This document shows, one piece after another, positions 55,523-64,000 of a DNA stretch of 64,000 nucleotides. The notes under the pieces are model-generated. The model did not search any database. It saw only the letters and a program-made list of their open reading frames with translations, and was not told the origin of the DNA. Made by a program: the position numbers and the translations under genes. Numbering within the stretch: position 1 is the stretch's first letter; every line of letters begins with the position of its first letter. This stretch comes from Stenotrophomonas maltophilia D457 (GTDB lineage: Bacteria > Pseudomonadota > Gammaproteobacteria > Xanthomonadales > Xanthomonadaceae): the NCBI RefSeq assembly GCF_000284595.1, contig NC_017671.1, positions 1,459,001 through 1,523,000 of the forward strand, given 5' to 3'.

Positions 55523-56905
55523 ATGGACGTACAGGCAGGCGGCAACGCGCCGCCCACGAAATGGGGATGGCGCTACCTGGCCTGGGCCGGGGTTCCGTTG
55601 CTGGCTGGCGTGCTGCTGGCGCGGTATGCCGGGCCGGCGGCGCCCGAGGCGGTTGCCCGTGCCTCCGTCGCCGCCGAAGGCGGCTGGGTGCAGCATCTGG
55701 CGTCTCCGCTGGGCCTGTTCCTGCTGCAGCTGCTGGTACTGCTGCTGGTGGCCAAGGGCGCGGGGGCGCTGCTCAAGCGCATGGGACAGCCGGCGGTGAT
55801 CGGCGAAATGGCCGCTGGCCTGATGATGGGGCCGCTGGTGCTTGGCAGCCTGCTGCCGCAGCTGCATGGTGCGCTGTTCCCGGCCAGTTCGCTGGGCCCG
55901 CTGGGCATGCTCAGCCAGCTGGGCGTGCTGATGTTCCTGCTGGTGGCCGGTGCCGAACTGGACCTGGCGGCGCTGCGTGGCCGCCGGCGTTTCGCCTTTA
56001 CCGTCAGCCATGCCGGCATTGCAGTGCCGTTCGTGCTCGGCGTCGCCTTGGCGATCTGGCTGTATCCGCAGCACGGCCCACAGGGTGTGGGCTTCACCGC
56101 ATTCGCACTTTTCGTAGGCATCTCGATGAGCATCACGGCCTTCCCCGTGCTGCTGCGCATCCTGGCCGACCGCGGGATCACACAGACGCCGCTGGGGCAG
56201 ACCGCGATCGCCTGCGCTGCCTTGGGCGATGCCACCGCGTGGTGCCTGCTGGCGCTGATCGTGGCTGCCGCCCAGGCCAGCGGCTGGTTGCCGGCCAGCC
56301 TCAACCTGGTGTGCGTGGTCGCGTTCGTGGCGCTGATGCTGGGGCTGGTGAAGCCGTGGTTCGCGCGCCGGCAGATTGCGCCGGGCCGTGAGGGGCGCTG
56401 GCTGCTCGGCATCCTGCTGCTGTCGCTGGGCAGTGCGCTGGTCACCGAGATGCTGGGCATCCACGCGCTGTTCGGCGCGTTCGCTGCGGGTGTCGCGGTA
56501 TCGTCGAACGCGCAGCTGCGTGACCTGCTGATGGCCCGTGTCGAGCCGTTCGCGGTCACGCTGCTGCTGCCGTTGTTCTTCGCCATGACCGGGCTGCGCA
56601 TGCGCGCCGATGCGCTGCAGGCCAGCGACATCGTGCTGTGCGTGGTGGTGATCGCGGTGGCCACGACGGGCAAGCTGCTGGGCACCTTCAGTGCCGCGCG
56701 CAGTGCCGGCATGCCCACGCGCGAAGCGTGGCGGCTGGGCGCGCTGATGAACACCCGCGGCCTGATGGAGCTGATCGTGCTCAACCTGGGGTATGAGCTG
56801 GGCCTGCTCGGTGACCGCCTGTTCGCGGTGCTGGTGATCATGGCGCTGGTGACCACGGCGATGACCGGGCCGCTGCTGAACCTGATCGAACGGCGCAGGG
56901 CCTGA
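55523..56905 (+). CDS. cation:proton antiporter (Kef/CPA2 type)
   Basis: A 460-residue inner-membrane transporter with about twelve helices of the Na+/H+ exchanger fold. Family blocks are GQPAVIGEMAAGLMMGPLVLG, FLLVAGAELDLAALR, SITAFPVLLRILADRG and GDATAWCLLALI (the conserved Asp in the ion site). No C-terminal TrkA domain is present, unlike KefB/C. The start at 55523 puts GGGGA at suitable distance. Likely exchanges K+ or Na+ for H+. Confidence 0.88.
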   Translation: MDVQAGGNAPPTKWGWRYLAWAGVPLLAGVLLARYAGPAAPEAVARASVAAEGGWVQHLASPLGLFLLQLLVLLLVAKGAGALLKRMGQPAVIGEMAAGLMMGPLVLGSLLPQLHGALFPASSLGPLGMLSQLGVLMFLLVAGAELDLAALRGRRRFAFTVSHAGIAVPFVLGVALAIWLYPQHGPQGVGFTAFALFVGISMSITAFPVLLRILADRGITQTPLGQTAIACAALGDATAWCLLALIVAAAQASGWLPASLNLVCVVAFVALMLGLVKPWFARRQIAPGREGRWLLGILLLSLGSALVTEMLGIHALFGAFAAGVAVSSNAQLRDLLMARVEPFAVTLLLPLFFAMTGLRMRADALQASDIVLCVVVIAVATTGKLLGTFSAARSAGMPTREAWRLGALMNTRGLMELIVLNLGYELGLLGDRLFAVLVIMALVTTAMTGPLLNLIERRRA

Positions 56906-56915
56906 ACGTTGAACG

Positions 56916-56991
56916 GTAGTGCCGGCCGCTGGCCGGCAACCTGATGATGCTGGACACACCTGCATGGATGCCGGCCAGCGGCCGGCACTAC
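56916..56991. repeat. inverted SMAG pair
   Basis: GTAGTGCCGGCCGCTGGCCG (56916 on) and TGCCGGCCAGCGGCCGGCAC (56969 on, ending TAC at 56991) flank a 31-base centre between convergent genes. Confidence 0.85.
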
Positions 56992-59315
56992 CGCGCTGGC
57001 ACCAGTGTCATCACGTGCTGCGTCTTGCCCGGCAGGAACGGTGTCGGGCGCCCATGCACCCAGTCCTCGTGGCCGGCACCCCAGTACGGTGACAGCGGAT
57101 GGCCGCTCTGGCCGCCGGGCATGTGCACGATGCCGTCGGCCTCGTGGCCGGGCGAGACCACCATGCGCTCGGAGGCGCCGAAGTTCGGCGTCTGCACGCG
57201 CGGCATGTCCCGGTCGCCGGGCAGGCGGTCGGCGGGCATGCACAGCCAGCGCTTGGCGATGTCCGGCAGCGCCCGTGCGATGGGGTGGCAGATCGCCGCG
57301 GTATTGCGTTCACCCCAGCTGCGCTTGGCCAGCGGCCCCTGCTTGGCCAGCTCACCCTCGGTACGGCGGGCGGCGTCGATCAGCAGCGCATCCCAGCTGT
57401 CGAAGGCCGGTGGCAGCAGGTTGGCCGGGCGCTGTTCCAGCATCGGCCAGGCCACGCCTTCCAGCTGTGCCAGGCGTGGGTCCAGGTAGGCATCGCCCAG
57501 CTGCGCGTTGGCCGGGGCCAGCAGTGCATCGGACAGCGTGGCCATGACCTGCGTGCGGAATTCACGCACCACCCGGTAGCTGACCGAACTGGCCGAGGCG
57601 CGCCCGCCCCATTGATGGCTGGCCTCCTTCAAACGCTTCAGCGCAGGGTCGTCACTGCGTTCGATGACGTCGTGCAGCAGAGCCCACCAGCGCTGCAGGA
57701 ACACCGCGCGGTCGTCGAGCTGGATCGCCAGAAGGTCGTGCTCGTCGAAGCGCTCCTGGATTGCCAGCAGGTCGCGGATCTGCCGCGCCCGCGCACCCAG
57801 GTCATAGCCGCCGTTGCCGACGCTGGCGAGTGCCTCGCCGTCGAGGACGCGTCCATTGGCGGTCCACAGGCGATGGTTGGGGGGATCGATCAATGCCGGC
57901 GAGGCATCGCTGCGGATCGGCCACGGCGCGCAGCCCTGGTTGCTGGCGGCATTGAAGCCGGCCGGTGCACAGCCGGGGCCGCGGTCCGGGCGAGCGCCGA
58001 TCAGGCGCCAGGCAATGCGCCCGCTGCGATCACCGACCACCAGGTTCTGTGCGGGGATGCCGGCACGGTCGGCGAAGTGCAGTGCACCGTCGAGGTCACC
58101 GGCGCGGGCCAGGTCAGCGAAATCCAGGCGTACGGCACCGGGCAGGTGTGCGACCCAGCGCAGGGCGTCGCCACTGCCATCGGCATGGGTATGCAGGATC
58201 GGCCCCCAGTCGGTTTCGCGCACCGCGAACAGCACGTCGGCCTGGCCGGCCACGGCGATGCGCTCTTCGTGCACGGTCACGGCGGCGCTGGCCGGTTCCG
58301 TGCGATAGTCCGCCGTGTCGATGTAGCTGTTGGTGAAGCCCCAGGCGACGTGCCCGTTGCTGCCGACGATCACCGCCGGCAGGCCCGGCAGGGAGAAGCC
58401 GGTGACATCGACCTGGCCGCCGGCGGCCTGCGGGTCGGGGTAGCGCAGGCGCACGCGGAACCACAGGCCGGGTGCACGCAGGCCCAGGTGCATGTCGTCG
58501 GCAACGATGGCGCGGCCGTCGGCGGTAAGCGCGCCGGCCACCGCGAAGTTGTTGCTGCCGATGACGTCGCCCTCTTCCTGCTCAGTGCCCGTTTTTCCCT
58601 TCAATGTGCGCAGGTCCAGCTGGCTGGCATCGGGCAGGGCGGCGTTGCCGGTGGGTTCGCCAAACAGCGGCGCATCCCATTCGGTGCCGTCGTGGGCGAT
58701 CAGCGCGTACAGCGCCGGCGGCACCACTGCGCGGATGCGGCTGAGCGCAAGCTCGGTCTGGTTGCCGGGGTCCTGCAGGTCGGCATACATGGCCAGCCCG
58801 GTCAGCACGCTGTCGCTGGCCTGCCACGGTTGTGGTGATTGCCGCAGCAGCAGGTAGGCCCATGGGCGCACGGAGAGATCGGCCAGGCCTTCGTTGACGC
58901 CATCCACGTAGGCGCGCACGGCCGTGCCGTTGTCGCCCAGTGCGGCCTGCAGATTCGCCTCGGTGCGTGCACGCAGCCGGTGCACGCGCATGCGCTTGTC
59001 GGCGTCGATGGCCTTCGGCCCGAACAGCGCCGACAGCTCGCCAGCGGCACTGCGGCGCATCAGGTCCATCTCGAAGTAACGTTCCTGCGCGTGTACGCGG
59101 CCGAGCGCACGCATCGCGTCGGCCTGGCTGCCGGCAGTGATGGTGACCACGCCCAGCCCATCGCGCTCGATGGTGACCGGCTTGGCCAGCCCCGGCAGCG
59201 CATGCTCGCCGTCCAGGTCGGCCAGGCTGCCGCGCAGCAGCAGCCACAGCACCAGTGCGGTGACCAGCACGATGGCGATCAACACGCCCAGCACCCAACG
59301 CCATGTACGTCGCAT
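56988..59315 (-). CDS. penicillin acylase family protein (Ntn hydrolase)
   Basis: A 775-residue S45 peptidase/acylase. It has an N-terminal transmembrane signal anchor (LGVLIAIVLVTALVLWLLL). The precursor is expected to be self-cleaved before the nucleophile Ser in DVIGSNNFAVAG (about residue 255), giving alpha and beta chains. VTGFSLPGLPAVIVGSNGHVAWGFTN is the conserved beta-chain region. The family includes penicillin G acylases and acyl-homoserine lactone acylases. The substrate cannot be told from sequence, so quorum quenching or cell-wall roles are both open. Confidence 0.88.
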   Translation of the reverse strand: MRRTWRWVLGVLIAIVLVTALVLWLLLRGSLADLDGEHALPGLAKPVTIERDGLGVVTITAGSQADAMRALGRVHAQERYFEMDLMRRSAAGELSALFGPKAIDADKRMRVHRLRARTEANLQAALGDNGTAVRAYVDGVNEGLADLSVRPWAYLLLRQSPQPWQASDSVLTGLAMYADLQDPGNQTELALSRIRAVVPPALYALIAHDGTEWDAPLFGEPTGNAALPDASQLDLRTLKGKTGTEQEEGDVIGSNNFAVAGALTADGRAIVADDMHLGLRAPGLWFRVRLRYPDPQAAGGQVDVTGFSLPGLPAVIVGSNGHVAWGFTNSYIDTADYRTEPASAAVTVHEERIAVAGQADVLFAVRETDWGPILHTHADGSGDALRWVAHLPGAVRLDFADLARAGDLDGALHFADRAGIPAQNLVVGDRSGRIAWRLIGARPDRGPGCAPAGFNAASNQGCAPWPIRSDASPALIDPPNHRLWTANGRVLDGEALASVGNGGYDLGARARQIRDLLAIQERFDEHDLLAIQLDDRAVFLQRWWALLHDVIERSDDPALKRLKEASHQWGGRASASSVSYRVVREFRTQVMATLSDALLAPANAQLGDAYLDPRLAQLEGVAWPMLEQRPANLLPPAFDSWDALLIDAARRTEGELAKQGPLAKRSWGERNTAAICHPIARALPDIAKRWLCMPADRLPGDRDMPRVQTPNFGASERMVVSPGHEADGIVHMPGGQSGHPLSPYWGAGHEDWVHGRPTPFLPGKTQHVMTLVPAR

Positions 59316-59438
59316 CGCACGTCCTTTCCGAACTCGTGGGCCGATTGTAGCCGCAGGCGCAACTGCGACTGATTCCGATTAGATCACCGTATTTTGAAAT
59401 GCGGCACCCTATGCCGCATCGATTCACAGGAGCCCCCC

Positions 59439-59927
59439 ATGAAAGGCAACCCGGACGTCATCGCCTGCCTGAAGGAACTGCTGCGCGGCGAGCTTGCTGC
59501 GCGCGACCAGTACTTCATCCATTCCCGCCGCTACGAGGACCAGGGCCTGTTCGCGCTGTACGAACGCCTGAACCACGAGATGGAAGAGGAAACCCAGCAT
59601 GCCGATGCGCTGCTGCGCCGGATCCTGTTCCTGGGTGGCGACCCGGACATGCGCCCGCATGCCACCGAGCCGGGCAAGACCGTGGAGGAGATGCTGCAGA
59701 AGGATCTCGATACTGAATACGCCGTTCGGAACAATCTCGCCGCCGGCATGAAGCTGTGCGAGGAGAAGGGCGATTACGTGAGCCGCGACATCCTGCTGGC
59801 GCAGCTGAAGGACACCGAGGAAGACCACGCCTGGTGGCTGGAGCAGCAGCTGGGCCTGATCAAGCGCATCGGCCTGGAGCTGTACCAGCTGAGCAAGATC
59901 GACGGCAACGGCGCCCCGGCGCACTGA
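59439..59927 (+). CDS. bfr: bacterioferritin, probably not haem-binding
   Basis: A 162-residue ferritin-like protein that aligns without gaps to E. coli Bfr over residues 1-56. Di-iron ligands Glu18, Glu51, His54, Glu94, Glu127 and His130 are all present ([26 protein letters not shown]). Residue 52, the Met that binds haem in E. coli Bfr, is Thr here, so this subunit should store iron without ligating haem. GGAG lies nine bases upstream of the ATG. Divergent from the acylase gene. Confidence 0.93.
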   Translation: MKGNPDVIACLKELLRGELAARDQYFIHSRRYEDQGLFALYERLNHEMEEETQHADALLRRILFLGGDPDMRPHATEPGKTVEEMLQKDLDTEYAVRNNLAAGMKLCEEKGDYVSRDILLAQLKDTEEDHAWWLEQQLGLIKRIGLELYQLSKIDGNGAPAH

Positions 59928-59943
59928 GCGGGCATCGTTTTTT

Positions 59944-60000
59944 GTAGAGCCGAGCCAATGCTCGGCTGCCTTCCGGTAGAGCCGACCGCTGGTCGGCTGC
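59944..60000 (+). repeat. two SMAG repeats after bfr
   Basis: GTAGAGCCGAGCCAATGCTC (59944 on) and GTAGAGCCGACCGCTGGTCG (59976 on) are direct SMAG hairpins, just before the tandem array of the opposite orientation. Confidence 0.85.
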
Positions 60001-60010
60001 TCTGCAGAAA

Positions 60011-60146
60011 GCAGCCGACCAGCGGTCGGCTCTACCAGGAGCCAAAAGCAGCCGACCAGCGGTCGGCTCTACCAGGAGCCAAAAGCAGCCGACCAGCGGT
60101 CGGCTCTACCTGGAGCCAAAAGCAGCCGACCAGCGGTCGGCTCTAC
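60011..60146. repeat. four-copy 37-bp tandem SMAG array
   Basis: A unit beginning GCAGCCGACCAGCGGTCGGC repeats at 60011, 60048, 60085 and 60122, exactly 37 bases apart, with spacer CCAGGAGCCAAAA nearly identical between copies. Each unit is a SMAG hairpin in reverse orientation. The regular spacing points to recent tandem expansion. Confidence 0.9.
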
Positions 60147-60236
60147 CAGCAGCACAGCGTTCTGTCGCCCGCCAGCACCGGAGCACCGCCAGCCAGCCTT
60201 CGCCCGCCAGCCGCTCCACCGCCCGCCAGCCGACAA

Positions 60237-60268
60237 CGAAAAAGCCGGGGAATGCCCCGGCTTTTTCG
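60237..60268. terminator. bidirectional terminator between bfr and parC
   Basis: CGAAAAAGCCGGGG-AAT-GCCCCGGCTTTTTCG is a symmetric stem with A-run on one side and T-run on the other, so it can end transcripts from both convergent genes. Confidence 0.9.
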
Positions 60269-60273
60269 TGCCT

Positions 60274-60312
60274 GGGGTCAGAGCCCTTTCCCATGGAAAG
60301 GGATCCGACCCC
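60274..60312. repeat. 39-bp hairpin repeat (third copy)
   Basis: Same dispersed hairpin as 14333-14371 with a different loop (CAT for GTT): outer arms GGGGTCAGAGCCC and GGGATCCGACCCC. Confidence 0.8.
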
Positions 60313-60319
60313 GTACCTC

Positions 60320-62563
<2,244 letters not shown>

Positions 62564-62623
62564 GCGGCGTTGTTACCTGTTGTCGGGAGGCGGCGACGGC
62601 GGTCGCCGCTCGCAATCCTGTGA

Positions 62624-63505
62624 TTATCCGGATGCGGCGGGGGATGCCAAGCCGCGCGCAGGGTCCAGCCCGGTTTCCAGGCCGTGCCCGGCCCGTGCCA
62701 GGTAGCGACCGGGCGGCAGCCCGAAGTGGCGGCGGAACACGGTAACGAACGCGCTGGCGCTGCTGAAGCCCAGCGCGTGGGCGATGTCGGCCACGCTGCG
62801 GCCGTCGGTCAGCTGGCGCAGGGCCTCTGACAGGCGCGCCTGCTGCCGCCACTGGGCGAAGCTGAGCGTGGTCTCGTCGCGGAAGTGACGGGTCAGGCTG
62901 CGCGGTGACAGACCGGCCCAATGCGCCCATTCGGCCAGGCTGCGTTCGTCGGAGGGGTCGGCCAGCAACTGCGAGGCGATCTTCAGCAGGCGCCGGTCGT
63001 GCGGCATCGGCAGGTGCATGCGCTGGCGCGGCGCGGTGCGGATCTCGTCCAGCAGCACGTCGATGATGTGCTGGCGCTCGGGCGTGGTGTCATGGCCGAG
63101 CGGCCATTCGCAGATGCGGTCGGCCAGCGCCTGCGCCAGCTTGGACAGGCCCAGCACGCAGGGATCGGCGGGCAGGGTGGCGCAGGCCGGTGCAGCCAGT
63201 GCCATGCCCCAGCCGCGCAACGGGCCGTCGAGGGTGACGGTGTGCGGTTCCAGCGGCGGCATCCAGCCGGCCGAGCCCGGCGCCAGCGACCACGTGCCAT
63301 GCGAGGTGCGGGTGGTCAGCAGGCCGCGTTCGACGCAGATCAACTGGGCACGCTGGTGGTGGTGCCAGTCGACCTCGCGGGCCAGGCCCTGCTGGCTGTC
63401 GAAGCGGAAGGCGATGACCGGCGGGCCGTCGTTGCGCTCGAACCAGTCCAGTGCCTCATCTCTGAGTAGGCGTTTGGGAACCTGAATTTCTGCCTTGTTC
63501 ATCAT
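62624..63505 (-). CDS. AraC family transcriptional regulator
   Basis: A 293-residue regulator. The N-terminal cupin-like sensor domain has VDWHHHQRAQLICVERGLLTTRTSHGTW. The C-terminal double helix-turn-helix has SLAEWAHWAGLSPRSLTRHF and RSVADIAHALGFSSASAFVTVFRRHFGLPPGRYL. The start is uncertain: 63505 and 63502 are both ATG in frame, and 63532 is possible. It is divergent from the MarR gene and may control it or its operon. Confidence 0.85.
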   Translation of the reverse strand: MMNKAEIQVPKRLLRDEALDWFERNDGPPVIAFRFDSQQGLAREVDWHHHQRAQLICVERGLLTTRTSHGTWSLAPGSAGWMPPLEPHTVTLDGPLRGWGMALAAPACATLPADPCVLGLSKLAQALADRICEWPLGHDTTPERQHIIDVLLDEIRTAPRQRMHLPMPHDRRLLKIASQLLADPSDERSLAEWAHWAGLSPRSLTRHFRDETTLSFAQWRQQARLSEALRQLTDGRSVADIAHALGFSSASAFVTVFRRHFGLPPGRYLARAGHGLETGLDPARGLASPAASG

Positions 63506-63615
63506 GTCCGCTGGCTGAAATGTGACATCCATTGGCTGGATTGTACTACCGGGCCACCTGACCAGATCATTAAGGTAGGCGCCTTCACTGATCGAGCCCG
63601 CTGCTGCAACACAGC

Positions 63616-63653
63616 ATTCGATGCCAGATCGAATATTTCCATTGAGAAATATT
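63616..63653. promoter_or_regulatory. two inverted repeats upstream of the MarR gene
   Basis: ATTCGAT-GCCAG-ATCGAAT (63616-63634) is followed by AATATTT-8-AAATATT (63632-63653) in an unusually AT-rich stretch. MarR proteins bind such symmetric AT-rich sites, so this is a plausible autoregulatory operator. Confidence 0.5.
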
Positions 63654-63677
63654 TTTTTTGGAAGAGAATGCTCCCCC

Positions 63678-64000
63678 ATGATCTGTCCTGCAACCACTCC
63701 CCCCAGCTTCGGCCTGCTGCTGCGCCAGGTGCGCGACGGCCTGGTGCGCCAACTCGACGCGTCCATGGCGGAAGAAGATCTGGGAATCGGCTTCACCCAT
63801 TACATCGGGTTGAAGGTGCTTTCCCACATGGCGCCCTGCACCGCCAACGAACTGGCCCAGGCCATCGACCAGGTGCCCAGCGCGGTCACCCGCCTGCTGG
63901 ACAAGCTGGAGGCGCTGGGCTGCGTCCGCCGCGAGGCGCATGCGCAGGACCGGCGGGCACTGCAGATCGTGCTGACCGACGAAGGCCGTGCGTTGTGGGC
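63678..64000 (+). CDS. MarR family regulator, EmrR-like, truncated by the window end
   Basis: 107 codons are visible from ATG 63678. The MarR winged helix is clear: TANELAQAIDQVPSAVTRLL (recognition helix), then LGCVRREAHAQDRRALQIVLTDEGRALW (wing with the conserved Asp-Arg-Arg). In S. maltophilia the EmrR repressor of the EmrCAB efflux pump lies in this part of the chromosome by my recollection of K279a numbering. The downstream genes are outside the window, so EmrR identity is an inference. Confidence 0.8.
   Translation, partial: MICPATTPPSFGLLLRQVRDGLVRQLDASMAEEDLGIGFTHYIGLKVLSHMAPCTANELAQAIDQVPSAVTRLLDKLEALGCVRREAHAQDRRALQIVLTDEGRALW

Noticed and set aside
55442..57243. Long minus-strand frames opposite the antiporter gene.
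   Set aside because: Gln/His/Arg-rich or Ser/Pro-rich shadows; the plus strand encodes a well-formed membrane transporter.
60011..60146. Regular repeats that might be a CRISPR array.
   Set aside because: The repeated unit includes its own spacer with no unique sequences, units are 37 bases end to end, and no cas genes are present. They are tandem SMAG hairpins.
62624..63796. A 390-codon version of the AraC regulator starting far upstream.
   Set aside because: The extra N-terminal 90 residues run across the promoter region and the start of the divergent MarR gene and have no domain character; a start near 63505 is more plausible.

Overview
The window is high-GC gammaproteobacterial chromosome that fits Stenotrophomonas, most likely the S. 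maltophilia complex. The evidence is the core gene order (map, rpsB-tsf-pyrH-frr-uppS-cdsA-dxr-rseP-bamA-lpxD-fabZ-lpxA-lpxB-rnhB-dnaE-accA), GTAG-type SMAG intergenic hairpins, a PL5 polysaccharide lyase like the known S. maltophilia enzyme Smlt1473, and a MarR-type gene at the right edge resembling EmrR. No tRNA, rRNA, CRISPR array, prophage or insertion-sequence transposase was seen.

Left end (1-2708, minus strand): a visibly lower-GC accessory cluster of unknown function. A 57-residue peptide gene with a Cys-Cys C-terminus is followed by a 12-bp hairpin. After it come an acyltransferase-like protein, a lysophospholipid-acyltransferase-fold protein and a secreted TraB/GumN-like protein that runs off the window. 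The layout resembles a ribosomal peptide (RiPP or bacteriocin-like) locus and is the best candidate for an undescribed system.

3093-16978 holds single genes and small units: histidine acid phosphatase, PL5 lyase, a DUF885 lipoprotein, GFA/DUF4349, a LysR regulator divergent from an EamA exporter, a cyclophilin, a PadR/sensor pair, PHB depolymerase, a methyltransferase and HemJ.

17118-39288 (all minus) is the envelope/translation supercluster for fatty acid, lipid A, outer-membrane assembly, isoprenoid and phospholipid precursors plus DNA polymerase III alpha. An HDOD-GGDEF gene sits between tsf and pyrH. 39509-45265 is an archaic (Csu/spore coat U type) chaperone-usher pilus operon lying between rpsB and map, which are adjacent in many relatives.

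45505-52386 (plus) is map-glnD-dapD-hypothetical-arsC-like-dapE, joining nitrogen sensing with lysine/diaminopimelate synthesis; DapD carries a histone-like Lys/Ala/Pro tail. 53484-55415 is asnB behind an Asn-rich leader peptide and a terminator/antiterminator, a textbook-like attenuator. The right end has a Kef-type antiporter, a penicillin-acylase-family enzyme, a bacterioferritin lacking the haem-ligand Met, parC, an AraC regulator and a divergent MarR regulator. Intergenic gaps are rich in SMAG hairpins, including a four-copy 37-bp tandem array at 60011-60146.
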